Origin: Silene latifolia
Taxonomy: Eukaryota; Streptophyta; Magnoliopsida; Caryophyllales; Caryophyllaceae
Assembly (NCBI RefSeq): GCF_048544455.1
Contig: NC_133532.1
Coordinates: 20,586,948 to 20,650,947 of the forward strand
Length of the DNA stretch: 64,000 nt
Direction of reading: 5' to 3'
Under the pieces are notes generated by a model that did no database searches, was not told where the DNA came from, and was given only the letters and a program-made list of their open reading frames with translations. Positions 11,126-23,777 of the stretch are shown here, one piece after another. The stretch's first letter is position 1. Each line of letters starts with the position of its first letter. Made by a program: the position numbers and the translations under genes.

Positions 11126-12564
11126 TACTCTAGTATGAATAAGTTCTTGTATGCAAAATTGTCCCATTAATCAATCCTCATTCCCTAACTGCATCACGCG
11201 GCCACTGATAATTTGTCACAGAAATTATTATTGCCATCGTTTACACTAATATGAAACTCCACAACTTTGGCCTAATTGATAAACAATTACACATATTAAT
11301 TTTATTAATTGATAAACCCTAATAATTTCAACATAATAACATATTAATACTCCTAATTACTTTACTAATTGGAAAATTATAATCCATTTTACAAGTTTTA
11401 GTAGCGATTAGATTCGATTTTAGGGAAAACGTACATGTAAAACATAATTTGTTTAGGTTAGTAAAAGGGTATGATATGGAAAGTTAATGAAAAAATGTAG
11501 TATGTGAAAGAGTAAAGTCCGTATGTAAAAAAGTAATTTCATATAAAATTTAGAGGGTAAATGTAGGTTGTCCGGGCGGGATCGGATAACAAAACTAGTA
11601 TTATAAAGAAAAGGGAATTCTACATGTTACCTAAAGCTAGCCAGCTGGTAAAAGTTGACCTGACCTGAGGAACTCGGCCTGCCCCCCAAAACCCGACCCC
11701 ATAGAACCCGAAATTTTGGTGAACCGAAATCGAACCCGACCTGAACGATAACGATAACGGCATTATTTTTTCTAACCCGACCCCGACCTGAACCAACCCG
11801 TAGTAACCCGATATTGACTCAACCCTATTGATGACCCGTTAATGAACTAGCTTAATATTGATGTAAGTAAGACCAAAGTGAAATTTATCTTAATTGTTTT
11901 CACTTAAAACTACAATTAACAAAGGTAGACATTGCTAAAACATAAAATTACCCATCAAAAACTGAATAAATAAGATAAAATATATGCTGATAACTTGGCT
12001 CGGAGATGACCCGCTGATGACCCGAACCGACTTGCCACCCGCTGATGACCTGACCCGGAGATAAACCTTTCACTGACCTGACATAACCCGAACCCGATAT
12101 GACACGACCCGCTTTAACCCGATTCGTAACCCGATTGCCACATCTAATGTTACCCTTGTGGTTTTCCATATTGTATGGTGTATCTCTTTTTTTGAGCTAA
12201 AAATCTTTGACTGTTTATAATTCTAGGCTACGAATTCCAAAAAGGTAATTTTTTTTAAACTAAAAATCTCATAAAGACGATCCATTTGAAAAAAAAAACA
12301 AATTCGTTACTTTATGAACTTGTAGCCATAAGATATAGACGATCAAAGTTTATTTGGTTAAAAATATTTGACCGATCATAACTCTTGCAATAAAGTGGCA
12401 ACAAGAATATCCCCCAAAAAAGGAGTAAGGATCCTCTCCATTTCTCAAAAAGAAATGGAAGTCCATTACTTTTCAACGGTCCGAATTAAAACTGGGCTCG
12501 ATCGGATGGTTGTAGATTTATTTGGAAATAAAAAGGTAAATAAATAGTATTTGAAATATATAAT
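11126..12564. other. Intergenic; decayed hAT-type repeat at about 11650-12145
   Basis: Many short AACCCGA/GACCCG motifs between 11650 and 12145 resemble the interior of GGGTCG-type hAT MITEs. The right edge, reverse complemented, reads TAGATGTGGCAATCGGG, a plausible terminus; no matching left terminus was identified. Nothing recognised in the flanks. Confidence 0.4.
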
Positions 12565-12757
12565 CACAAATTCTCATTTGTGACGGGCATATCCGTCGCA
12601 AGTTTGCGACGGATCAAGTATTACCCATGTGGGGTTGATAAGACAAAAACAAAATGCCTAGGGAATAACAATAAATTTTTCTTATCTATCCACATGAGTA
12701 TTATTTGACCCGTCGCAAGTTTGTGACGGATATATTCATCACAAGAGAGACTTGCTG
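12565..12757. mobile_element. Mutator-type MITE with perfect 9-bp TSD
   Basis: A 193-bp element flanked by ATATATAAT at 12556-12564 and 12758-12766. Long terminal inverted repeats of about 65 bp: the left begins CACAAATTCTCATTTGTGAC; the right, reverse complemented, begins CAGCAAGTCTCTCTTGTGAT. Both arms contain CCGTC(G/A)CAA. Same superfamily as the element at 8309. Confidence 0.85.
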
Positions 12758-12766
12758 ATATATAAT

Positions 12767-13546
12767 ATAGTAATGTTTTACTAGAGAAAATAAAGAGAAA
12801 TAAATGGAGAGGATCCATCTTCTGGAAAAAAAAAAAGTTAATAATGATTATCCTATGATTTTTCATTTTATGTACCAAAAAAATGGGAAATGGATCCTTT
12901 CCATTTCCTTTCTCTTCATTTCCTCTCACAATCTCTTTAAAATAATAATTTCCTTTTTTACCTTCATTTTCCTTTATCTTTATACGTAAATTTAGAACCG
13001 TTAGATATTGTCCACATGCGATCCAGACTGTTAATAGGAACTTGCCTCTCCATTTCTTTTTAGGAAATGGAGAGAATTTTGGCTAAAAAAAATGATTGTT
13101 CATTTTGCAGCATGTCACCCAGCAGGACACCATTCATTGCGCTTCAACAATTTTGGGTACATTTTTTTTTCTCTATCATCTCCATTCTTTTTATTCATTT
13201 TCTTTTTAATACACTTAGGGGTCGTTTGATTGCCACTTAGAAAAACATAGGTATTGGAAAATCTCATGATTTTGAAAAACATGGGTTGTTTGATTGCCAT
13301 AAATTTTGGAAAATGTAGGAATTAGAACTTCCCAGGAACTTCCAATGCCTACATGATGTAGGAAGTTGCTTACCTACTCCCCCCTTGGTCATTGAAAGTT
13401 CCTGTAGAATTTAATTCCTACATGAGCAACCAAACACTTTTCCGAAATTCACCCGAATTAGATGAGGGAACTTAATTCCCGTGAATTGTATTTTCCTAGG
13501 AAAATTAAGTTGCTTGATCAACCAAACAATGCAACTCCTTATATTT
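12767..13546. other. Intergenic, no gene
   Basis: AT-rich. The part from about 13216 (GGGGTCGTTTGATTGCCA) to about 13532 (AACCAAACAATGCAAC) looks like a decayed hAT-type MITE, judged by GTTTGATT/CCAAAC-rich edges only. No coding evidence. Confidence 0.35.
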
Positions 13547-13548
13547 TA

Positions 13549-13757
13549 CTCCCTCCGTCCCGATCAATTGTTAACCTTTGATTTTGTCACAAATACCAAG
13601 AAAAAGAGGAGGGGGCCAATTACTAAATGACAAGTGGAACAAATTGAGGGTGAATGATCAAATTGTTTATCAAGCTCGTTCGTAAAATAGAAAAGACAAC
13701 AATTGACTGAAACACCCAAAAATGAAAAAGGACAACAAATGACCAGGACAGAGGGAG
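13549..13757. mobile_element. Stowaway (Tc1/Mariner) MITE
   Basis: 209 bp with TA target duplication (13547-13548 and 13758-13759). The left end CTCCCTCCGTCCCGATCA and the right end ...GACCAGGACAGAGGGAG are inverted copies with few mismatches. Non-coding. Confidence 0.85.
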
Positions 13758-14140
13758 TAATATATATTTCTCTTTCTATCTATTAAAACATTATTTTAAA
13801 AAACAATTACAACCATTAGAGCATCACCAGATTTAATCCGATAATTAATAAGAAATGTAAGTCCATTTTCTTTCTTCAGCTAATACAAACATTATTTTTT
13901 TGGACATGTATTACAATGTCCATAAAAAATTGTTTCATCTTTCAATCAATAGTTTTCATTTATTCGTGGGTTTAGTTTAATCGGTATATTAGGATATTAG
14001 GCTCATTAAAACCGGCTACCATTAGGGTTGGCCAAATTAGGGTTAAAGTTTCATTAAGATGAGAGGTATTATAAATACCCTCACCATAATCATGTAACTC
14101 ATACCCTCACCATAACAGGGAACTCACATGTGAGGGGGAG

Positions 14141-14678
14141 TGTCAAGATACAGTTCACCCATTATAAAGGCACATGTAAGTATCTCACATTGGAAAAAGA
14201 GGAGAGAGTTGTCTATAATATAAACCAAGGAGTTACTCCACCCATTGCCAATTGGTTTTGGGATGGAACTTCCTTGGACTTATAAGCCGGACTCTCTCTC
14301 CTCCATGCGAGTGAGGCCCAGGCTCGATAACGGAACTTATCATGGTATTAGAGCCCATGGTCGAAAAAATTAAAAACAAAGACCCGGACATTAAAAATAG
14401 AAAAAGAAAAACTGGGGCAGTAAAATTGCAGTTGGACAAAAGACTTAAAAAAAAATCCAATCTGCCTGAACAGGGACCTCACATGCGAGGGGGAGTGTCA
14501 CATGTGAGTATGTGAGTATCCCACATTGGAAAAAGAGGGGAGAGTTGTCTATAATATAAACCAAGGAGTTACTCCACCCATTGACAATTGGTTTTGGGAT
14601 GAAACCTTCTTGGACTTATAAGTCGGACTCTCTCTCCTCCATGTGGGTAAGGTCCAAGCCCGATAACGGAACTTATCA
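14141..14678 (+). mobile_element. TRIM-like miniature LTR retrotransposon upstream of GCHI
   Basis: Two direct LTR-like copies, 14141-14342 (202 bp) and 14496-14678 (183 bp), both TGTCA...TTATCA, surround a 153-bp core. The core opens directly with TGGTATTAGAGC (tRNA-Met primer site) and ends with the purine tract ATGCGAGGGGGAG. That same purine tract also precedes the first LTR (14125-14140), suggesting a tandem LTR-core-LTR array that lost its left part. No coding sequence. The right LTR ends 238 bp before the GTP cyclohydrolase ATG. Confidence 0.75.
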
Positions 14679-14872
14679 CGCTAGTATAACGATACGAGGC
14701 CAAGCCGAATGTTTTGAGATCCCTAATTTATATTCTTTTCTAAAGAAATTGGAGAAAGTAAGTCTCTTGTAAGTTGTAAGACTACCTCAAATTAAAATCA
14801 CGAAAAATAATTTCTAAAACGCTAAAACTAACAAAAAGAGAAATAAAAATATCTCATATATGAATTAGCGTA

Positions 14873-14881
14873 CTATAAATA
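14873..14881 (+). promoter_or_regulatory. TATA box of the GTP cyclohydrolase gene
   Basis: CTATAAATA lies 35-43 bp upstream of the ATG at 14916. If transcription begins about 30 bp downstream, the 5' leader would be only some 10-15 bases, unusually short for a plant gene; a more distal start is also possible. Confidence 0.5.
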
Positions 14882-14915
14882 ACAAGCTTGACTAGCACTT
14901 GAAACACAACATCAA

Positions 14916-17039
14916 ATGGCGACTATGGAAAACTGCCATTGTGATGTTGAAATGGAGAATACAATCAAACTGGATTGTGGCTTAAAAAAGGAGGAAATAG
15001 AGGAGGCTGTTAAGGTTCTTTTGAAAGGCTTGGGTGAAGATATCGACCGTCAAGGCCTCGTCAAGACTCCTCATCGCGTTGCCAAGGCTCTTCTCGACGC
15101 AACTAGAGGTCATTTTCTTTTTTTTTCCATACTATGTATATATTGCTCACATGTTTCACTAAACGGAGTACAAAGTACTTTATTAAGGCAAATTCTTGTT
15201 TAAGACTGATTTAAGTTAAGACGACACTCACAATCGATTTATATAATGTTAAAATTGAAAAGTGGTTGTGAGAGGTCTTAAGTACTCAAGACTGTCTAAG
15301 TTCATAAATTCAGCTGTTGATTCAACAGTAATGTTGTCTAACATGAATCAATCTCCGTTATCATCATGCCTTGAACACAATGTCGCTTTAGATCTCTCTT
15401 CACCTAAGTCGGGAGCTCTTTCCTTCCATGATGGGTAGAAGGTTAATAATGCCTTTGTGTGTATTGGGTTTATGTTATATACGGAGTAGATGATTTTGGT
15501 TTAGGATTTCTGGTGTAGATAATCAATAATAGTAAGCTCATATCCAAAACTTTTGAGAGTATCCTACCCGATTGGATATCCAGTTTTCCGAGTTAGGAAA
15601 CAAATTAAATATCAAATCGGGTTGGATAATCGGATACTTTACTTAGCAACCTTCTTCTATACAAAGTGAGTATAATTGGTGTATAACCGTCTAGACCCTT
15701 TAGCTTCTGTACTTTTAAACTTAATTTCAATTTTTATAAATTTAGTTCAATTTTTAAAAGTTTTTAAAAGTCCCAATGGACCTTAAAATGCTCAATCATG
15801 TCCCGCCTTTATATTATATTGTTCTTGTGACCCAGCTCGTAGTACCATAAATACCGATAATAAAAATTACTCCGTACGTGTGTAGGTTATAAAGAGAACG
15901 TAGATGACATGGTCCAAGGAGCCCTATTCCCAGAAGAAGGACTCAATGACAATTATAAAGTGGGCCAAGCAGGAGGAGTTGGAGGTTTAGTCATAGTACG
16001 AGACCTTGACTTATTTTCACTTTGTGAGTCATGTCTTTTACCATTCCACGTCATATGCCACGTAGGCTATGTTCCGTCTGGTCAACGTGTTGTAGGCCTA
16101 AGTAAACTCTCTAGAGTTGCTAATATCTTTGCTAAACGTCTTCAACATCCTCAACGTCTTGCAAATGAAATTTGCACCAATTTACAACTTGCTATTAATC
16201 CATCTGGTGTTGCTGTTTTTCTTGAATGTTTTCATATTCATCCTCCCGTAAATGAGTCGTCGTGGTCCCTCGGTACGACTTCTAACGGATTTGTTAAGGT
16301 ACTTGTTTCCGCTGGATCAGGGGTTTTTGAGGATTGTAGTAATGATATTTGGAGCGAATTCTTTCGTTTGATGAAATATAAAGAGGTAATGGTCGATAAA
16401 ATGACACGTGATACGGGATGGTGTCCGTTAACCGGAGTTGAAACTGTGAAATGTGATATGGTACGTGCTGTCGATAAAATTATTAGATTGTTAGGTGAAG
16501 ACCCGTCAAGGAAAGAGCTAGCTGGAACTCCCGGCCGATTTACAAAATGGTTAATGAACTTTGAGAATTGCGATATAAAAATGAAGCTAAACGGGTTCAT
16601 TTCTAATAAGAATTCGGACATTATTGTGAAAACAAATGGTGTCGCGAAATACAACAAAAACAACACAATCCATTATGAGATGAACTTGCCATTTTTATCA
16701 CAATGTGAGCATCACTTGCTTCCTTTCCATGGAGTAGTGCACATAGGGTACTTCATTGTTGAAGGAGGAAGTCCAATTAACAGGTCCCTTGTTCAGAAAA
16801 TTGTGCATTTTTTCGGGTTTAAGCTTCAAGTGCAAGAAAGGTGCACTAAGCAAATTGCTGAAACAATTGCATCTTTGGCTGGTAAAGATGTAATAGTTGT
16901 GGTTGAAGCTAGTCATACATGTATGATTTCAAGAGGAATTGAGAAGTTTGGGAGTAGTACTGCTACTATTGCTGTTCTTGGTCGATTTTCGACCGATAAT
17001 GAAGCAAGAGCTTTGTTCTTGGAGAGCCTTCCAAGTTAG
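14916..17039 (+). CDS. GCH1: GTP cyclohydrolase I, two-domain plant type
   Basis: Catalyses GTP to 7,8-dihydroneopterin triphosphate plus formate, the first step of the pterin branch of folate synthesis, cytosolic in plants. Two exons, 14916-15108 and 15886-17039, joined by a GT-AG intron (15109-15885) splitting a Gly codon; 448 aa. The N-terminal half has the KTPHRVAKAL, LPFH and GLSKLSRVANIFAKRLQ motifs, but the zinc-binding CEHH is CESC (Cys111, Cys114). The C-terminal half has CEHH at 338-341 and the second zinc Cys at 410 (HTCMI), but its counterpart of the GLSK segment is degenerate (INRSLVQKI). This complementary loss is characteristic of plant GCHI, where the two tandem domains are each incomplete. 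No transit peptide is apparent. The frame is intact across both exons and the length is normal for plants. Confidence 0.96.
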
Positions 17040-18549
17040 AACTCATTTTTCTGATTGAATAATACGGAGGCTTTAATCCAAGTGTTCGTGATCACAATGG
17101 TAGATTACCTGAGTAAGTCAACTGATGTTTGAGCAATCGTTGCCATCTTTTCTTTTTTCTTTTTCCTCCAAATGTATGTATTGACTATTACAATGGTCAT
17201 TACCTGAATAATATTTTGCTCTTAATTTTTAAAAATATTTATCATGATTATATTTTTGTATAACCATATCAATTGTTTTCATTAATTTGCTCAATATTTT
17301 TATATATAATCTTCGAATCCCATTATTGAAACTATCGAAAGAAGGAAAAAAAAGTGATAACTTAACAATTATATATAGGCTCGTGTTGACCTTGAATTCG
17401 GCTCGAGCTCGGGTTAAAGCTAGGGAGCATGGTAATGAGCTCATTTTTTACAAGCTTGGGTAAGTTGGAGATTGGCTCAAGCTCGAATTTTGTTTCATGA
17501 GCACAAACCGAGCAAGGTAAAGCTCGAGCTCGGCTCAGCTCGTAATCATCCTTACTCAAAATCTTTGGTTTCTGGATGCTGAATCCAAGTGATTGCTAGA
17601 GTCATTCTAATATTAGAGTGATTTTGGACGAATCTAATAGCTTCAATAATTTTACGTCAAGTTTGCTTTTATGCTATTTTGATTAGAGTGTGAAGCAGAT
17701 TCGAACGGTACAAACTCCTATAAAGGTTGGTGACGACTTCTCTAAATCTTTATTTCGATTCGTGACCCTTACTTCGAGTCGTTATAGTCGGAAATCAAAA
17801 CCAAGCCGACGTGGCGTGTCCACAATATATGATTTTTATGTTGGTTAATTTGTTCAATTGTCTTCTTACTTTATTATTAAATTTTTGTGTATGTAATATG
17901 GCTAAGAGAATTGTGAGTTATTTCCCACTGATGGTGACATTCATTTTTAATGAATGAATAAGTTGCAGATTTGTACTATAAGAAGTTTGAGATGAGTGAG
18001 CTAGTTAAAGTTGATTAGTCGACATTTTATCCTTTTTCGTTTAACTTAAGGTCACTTCTTTTGGGTTTGTATTGTGTTTTGAAGGGAATGAGTTCCCTTT
18101 GTATTTACATTCACGTTTTCATTTGGTTTGTTTGAATTTCTAAACACGTTTTACCTTTGTTTTTATTTCAGTGACTCTGCGCTTTTCTTTTACCTAAAAA
18201 GTTTTAAAATGTTCATATTTTCAATGCATGTTGCTTGATTTATTTATTGTAAAATTGAGGATGTTTACATGTAAAATATTGTAATAATTATTTCTTTTTA
18301 AAAAAAAATATTAATGAGAATAATAGAACGGAAAATTTGAGAACCTCGATGTCATAAGTTTCTCAAAAGGCATAATCGCTACCATTTTATTATTTTAAGG
18401 CATCTTTGATACTTAAAATGACAAGGAGTACACAAGAGATGTTATTTAAATAAGTTAGGGTCGACCTTCTATGATTATAACGCCATAAAATAAACATAAT
18501 TAATTTTACAGCTGCCAAAAATAAAAATAAAAAAATAAATAAACATAAT
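17040..18549. other. Convergent intergenic region (3' ends of GCHI and the dioxygenase)
   Basis: Contains the 3' flanks of two convergent genes. About 17377-17545 is a repeat rich in GCTCGAGCTCG, probably an old MITE. The rest is AT-rich; AATAA-type signals occur but no specific polyadenylation site can be assigned. Confidence 0.5.
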
Positions 18550-21500
18550 TTAAGTAGCACTAGCATTTGCAGGTAAAAGTCTGAAACGCTCTTCAAGGTA
18601 GTCAATAGCTCGAATTGGAGGAAATCTGCAATCAAAGATAGAATAGAGTTAGAAGTACTTTTGATGACCAAAATTTTAAGCAAGTCTTGTGTGACATTGA
18701 CTGATTGACTCATAATAAATTACTATGAAACTAAAGGTAACTAAAAGTTGTAAAATAGTTAAGAAAAGATAGAAAACAAAGTAATACATAGGGTTTTTTG
18801 ATAACTTATATCTTGAATAACTCACGTTTTCAAATCTTATATCTAAGATAACTTTCTTTAAAATCTTATACCGAAAATAACATTTTCTTCCAACCTTGAT
18901 ACCAAATCTCAAAAGACGCCCTGAATTGACAATCTTATCCTTACTAATTACACATTTACACATGATTATCCTTTCCCCACCTATTAACCCACACATCCAC
19001 GCTTCCCACCACTAAAAACCATCAAATTAGTAAGGGCAAAATCGTCAATTTAAGGTTTTTTTTTAAAGATTTGGTATCATGTTTGGAAGAAAATATTATT
19101 TTAGGTATAAGATTTTTTTTAAAAAAAAAGGTATCTTAGGTATAAGATTTGAAAAAGCGAGTTATTCAAGGTATATAAATTATCAAAAACTCTAATATAT
19201 ATGAAATATAACAAGATATGCTATTATAGATACTACGAGTAGTATTTTAAAAGGAGTACCAATTTAAAAGTGTCACAAGTATTATAAAAAAAAATGATCT
19301 TACTATAATCTATAAGTTATTATTATTATAAGACCCTCTTATACATTTTAGGATTTATGCATTGAAGAGTTACAAAGATCATCTTATATATAAAGTTTTT
19401 AAGTTAGAGAAGAGGTGTTTTACACTTACCCAGTAAGTGGATTATACATCCGATTTACTATCACCAGTTTATACTTTCTGAGCATTATAATAAAGTTTTT
19501 GAACTTTGTTTTAAAAATTATGAGTCTTACTATAAAGTTTCTGAGTTCATTTACTAAAACGTTAAGCTCAAAAAAATTACAATAAAACTCAAAAACATTA
19601 CATATAATACTTGCATAAATTTGAGTTTTGATGGAAAAAAAAATTAAAATCTAAATTATAAACATTATTAAGCTAAGAAAATATACACATATGCTCAAAA
19701 ACAAATAGAGTTTGAGGCAATAAGCTCATAAAAAAATAAAAAAATACTCAAAAACAAGTAAAATTTGAGGTAATATATCCGATGTATGTTTCTTTTTCTC
19801 CTTACCTTGGGGGATTTGAGTCACTGCAACAAGTTTCTAGGCACTGAACCACAAACTCTTCGGGAGGATCAATGAAGAATGGTGCCTATGTCATAAAAAT
19901 GATTAAAATTAACATAAAAATGATTATAATGTTAATTTTTTATTTTTTATATTAAATATCAAAAGAGAAAAGATAAATACAAATAAGGAAATATTACAGA
20001 GTATCGTTCTTTCCCGTTTAGTTTCACTCTATGCAATGTTGATCTGTGAAAAGTTAAAATGTCATACATGATAAGTTAGAATAAAAACTAAAATGAAGAC
20101 TATCAAGGCCGCCATATTTATATGAAGAATATAGAATATACAATCTCCATTTCATTTTTAATATCTTATTTTCTATTTTGGGAGGATTTAAGAAATTTGG
20201 ATAAAATTACCACTCTACTCTTTTAATCATGAAGAACAGGGAATGTCATTTTGATCACGGAGAAAAGAGAATAACAAAAGTGGAATGAAAGAAGTATTGT
20301 TTAGTAATTTGATGAAATTTACCTGAAGTTACCATTAGTCCACCTCTCCATCATGTCTCCAATGTTGACAATTAAGGCTCTGCGCGCGATTACATGTGAG
20401 AAGGTGAGAGTAACGTAGTATGGCCAAATTTTGTTTAAGACGGATATATCTATTTTATTGTTAAAACGAGTTAAATAATACTCATTTGTATTGATAAGAC
20501 AAAAATTTGTTTCATCTATCTAAATAGTCTTGTGCTAAACCCGTTTTAGCTCTAAACAAATAATTTGTCTAAAAGGTGACTAATTAATGAACTGATTCCA
20601 TTTTAAAAATTCAAGCAATGCAAAAGGTAAATTTATTTTGTTAGGAGGAAATAAAATAAGTGTAAATTATTGACTGAAATTCTGAGAAGTAGGGAGTAAA
20701 TTAAGACTTGGACTCACCCCTCAATATGAGGAACATCCTCCCATATACGTGGTTCACGATCTCTTTCCCGGCAAATCTGAAACATCAACCCAACAAGTGA
20801 ATGAGGAATAGGTAATATTTACTTTTTATTGGTTTTTACAAGGACTATTTTAAATTTTAATCCAATGGAGAGAGTACTTTTGATTGATCTTTACATGTAC
20901 AACTATGTAACACAAATTCATTTAGGAGAACATGCCTGTAATCCAGGAACACCATCAGTTGCAAGGAGAGCCATCATCCCGAAATCTGAATGAGCTGAAG
21001 CACCTAATATGTCTTCATCATTTGACCCACCTAAGTCACCTGAATCAATGTTATGATAATGTTATATTTCTCAACTTATAATTGACCTTTAAGGAGCAAA
21101 TATTTTTCTCGACGGAGAATTATGTCCAACAAATCCAAATGGGATGGAGAAAGTAATTAACGGGACCTGGGTAACGAAGAAGGGTAAGGAATCCCATGGG
21201 CGAGTCCATAAATCCGTTGTCCTTGAGAAACACTTCGTCCATGCCCAAGGCCAGAACAACCAACGAAAGCAAACTTCTTGCCGCTCTCCTTGAGATTTTA
21301 AGACACCACATTTTGGGTTACAAAGCTGTATATGAAGTAAGATGACTCCATAATTTAAGATATATAGTCTGAAACTTACAAAGCTGTTCTATGATATGTT
21401 TCCATGGTAGACCTCCATTTTGGAAGTAGCTCTATTAACATAAATAAAACAAAATATATTAGAATTTAGAAACAATTTTGGCCTTGGACCAGGGACGGAA

Positions 21501-22905
21501 CCAGTAATTTCATTACTAGATAATTTTTTTAAACTCAAAATGTACCTTACTATTGAGATGGTCAGATGGGATATTAACGATTTTAATTAATCATGCATAA
21601 AAAAAAATCAAGCATAACACACTTAAATACTTTATACAGGTGAAGATAAGTAAAAAAAGGTGTTTTGACATTTAAATACTTTATATCTATAGTATAAAAC
21701 TTTTTTTATCAATCAAATACTTTATACTATGATCGATCCCATGACATTTCGTTTGGTAGACAACAGATCTGCTACCTGCGCTATATTATTTTCCGTTGTT
21801 TTATTGCACTTAATAATATTTATCAATTCACCTAGGGCTATAACCCTAGTAAAATTATAAGGCTGGTTCCGTCTTGCCTTGGACCAAGATGAAATATTAA
21901 CACTTTTATTCATTTGTGAAAATTATTTTAATAAAACGTAAAGAATCTCTTGAGTCACAGGGAGTAACCATCAATGACAATGACTAGTACTATTAGTAAG
22001 TTTATAAAAGGGTCCAGCTCGTCCCTCCTCTGGGACGGTTCAGGGTAACTGACCCTGACCCACCACCGGGTCGGTCTATATTACCTTCAGAAGGCCATTG
22101 GTTCAGCTTGCCCGCTTCAGAATCTAGTGGACCGATGTAGAAAGACTCCTTGGAATCACCTGCCAATATTTAGAGAACATTCATTTTTGAACGTCACATA
22201 ATTAGCCAACATATACGGGGTAACATGTTCATTATTCATGTGTAAAAATGGAAAGTAATGAAGAGAGGAAGGCAAGCAAACCTTTAACTGTGGCTGAAGG
22301 GTCAAGTTTTTCAGTATAAAGTGCAGTATACCCTCTATTCTTGCCTTTCCTGTCCAATTTCATCTTGTCTTCAAGTGGAAGCGAATAGAATTTTTGAGCT
22401 CCATCAAATAATTTATTGAGCATATCTTTGTCAATGCCATGGTTAACAATGTAGAAGAACCCTGTTTCAACACATGCCTACGACACACATTTCAAAAACA
22501 AAGTCGACCGCTGTAAGACCATATATCGAGATATGCCGAGTTAGCGATATACTGTATATTATTAATATATCACGATTTAGAAAACTCGTAACAAATAGTA
22601 TTACATTATGAATTAGGAGTATATATTATAAACACTACTCTACTTGCACTTAGGGCTTCACTTCCGTTAACACTAGTAGTTATTTATTGTCTTTTCTCGT
22701 CAGGGTAATTCAAACATAGAAAACTATTGACTGAAGTAGAGCTTATTTAGTCTATCTATACGATTAGGATATAGAAAGAAAGAAGAAAAAGAATGTACCC
22801 AAAAGGGTAGAATAACACCTTGTGAATCAAAGCAGCGGTGGAAAGGCGGTCAGGGGCAGTTACGTCAATTATGGGAGGATTTATAACTTGAGTTTTTTGT
22901 TCCAT
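18550..22905 (-). CDS. 2-oxoglutarate/Fe(II)-dependent dioxygenase, 11 exons
   Basis: Exons (- strand order): 22819-22905, 22282-22477, 22085-22159, 21380-21431, 21167-21288, 20936-21039, 20718-20776, 20323-20379, 19998-20043, 19806-19885, 18550-18625. They total 954 nt, 317 aa, with compatible phases throughout. The ATG at 22905 opens MEQKTQVINPPIIDV. An N-terminal DIOX_N region (ACVETGFFYIVNHGI, KFYSLPLEDKM, NRGYTALY) precedes the 2OG-FeII core: iron ligands His194 and Asp196 (AHSDFGMM) and His255 (STLHRV), with Arg264/Ser266 (RYS) for 2-oxoglutarate. It ends RFPPIRAIDYLEERFRLL. This pattern fits the plant soluble 2-ODD group that includes Arabidopsis At1g35190/At3g46490-type proteins; substrate unknown. 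Ten introns: nine GT-AG and one apparent GC-AG (donor at 20935). The 1.2-kb last intron carries a foldback element. No stop or frameshift seen. Confidence 0.92.
18791..19192. mobile_element. Foldback MITE in the last dioxygenase intron
   Basis: 402 bp with TA on both sides (18789-18790, 19193-19194). The arms are over 120 bp and pair along most of their length: left GGGTTTTTTGATAACTTATA, right reverse complemented GAGTTTTTGATAATTTATAT, both continuing into TTGAATAACTC and CAAATCTTATA. The non-paired centre is about 19000. It does not interrupt an exon. Confidence 0.8.
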
Positions 22906-23777
22906 CTTCTTCCTTTGTGTTTCACGTTTCTTCACTTTGATGTCTTATATTTACACCTACAGTATGGACGGTCACAACTCACCAACATTATCTATCTATA
23001 CAATATAATTAAAACAAATTTCCTCAAGTCACATGGACAGCTGACGAGATCCAAAATGTACAACTCTTCGTGTTCCTAATTTTTTTTAAAAATGCCATAG
23101 AAAATTCAATTAAGTCAGCAAACGAGATCAAGATTTCTGACTTCATGATCCGGGGGCAGGATCAGCCAAAGGCAAGGATCAATTTTACAGCCTACCTCTT
23201 ATGCCCAACTGATTTATGTCGGATTTATTAATTAATTACTTTTTTACTGAGAAATTAATTCGTCGCCAACACTTTCAACAATAGGTATATCTACTCCATT
23301 ACACTTTTATTATACATTTTTCACTCAAATTTTATCACATAATTATTGTTCCTTCTCAATTTTTTTTGGTAACGAGGAACATCTCTCATTAGCGGTCTAG
23401 GACGATACACCTTTGAGAGATCAAATCCGGAGAGATACGTGACATCAACACGATAAGCCGGCACTCTCTTTTGATAGACCCCGAAGATCCCCGTGTAATA
23501 ACCGCATACTGTCCATACAGGGAGTCAAACGCCGGAGCTCGCAATTTATGCCATTGCATGCTTTGAGGGTGACCCGCGCTCCACTGCACTCACAGCACTT
23601 CGTAAATTTCGTGAGTAAAAACCTTAGTTAGTCAATAAGACCTTAACTTTTCTTTTATTTAACGGTAAAGTTGGTAATTCAACACTTTTTCTTAAATTTT
23701 TCCAAAATAGAAAGGGAAAAATGGGATGGAGGGAATATTTGATTTTTTTTTGTGGGGTTTTTTATTAGGTAATAAAA
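22906..23777. other. Upstream region of the dioxygenase; no other gene
   Basis: Presumed promoter side of the - strand dioxygenase gene. 23370-23600 is GC-richer than its surroundings, with an open - strand stretch of 66 codons that has no recognisable motif, probably old repeat DNA. No ORF is supported. Confidence 0.45.

Noticed and set aside
10952-11167. Asn-rich open frame on the - strand
   Set aside because: Translation of the ATT microsatellite.
11129-11597. Second Helitron (TCTAGTATGAATAAG...AAAACTAG|T)
   Set aside because: The 3' end is plausible, but the base before the 5' TC is C and no convincing hairpin precedes CTAG.
23389-23589. 66-codon frame on the - strand
   Set aside because: No motif, no start context, probably old repeat sequence.
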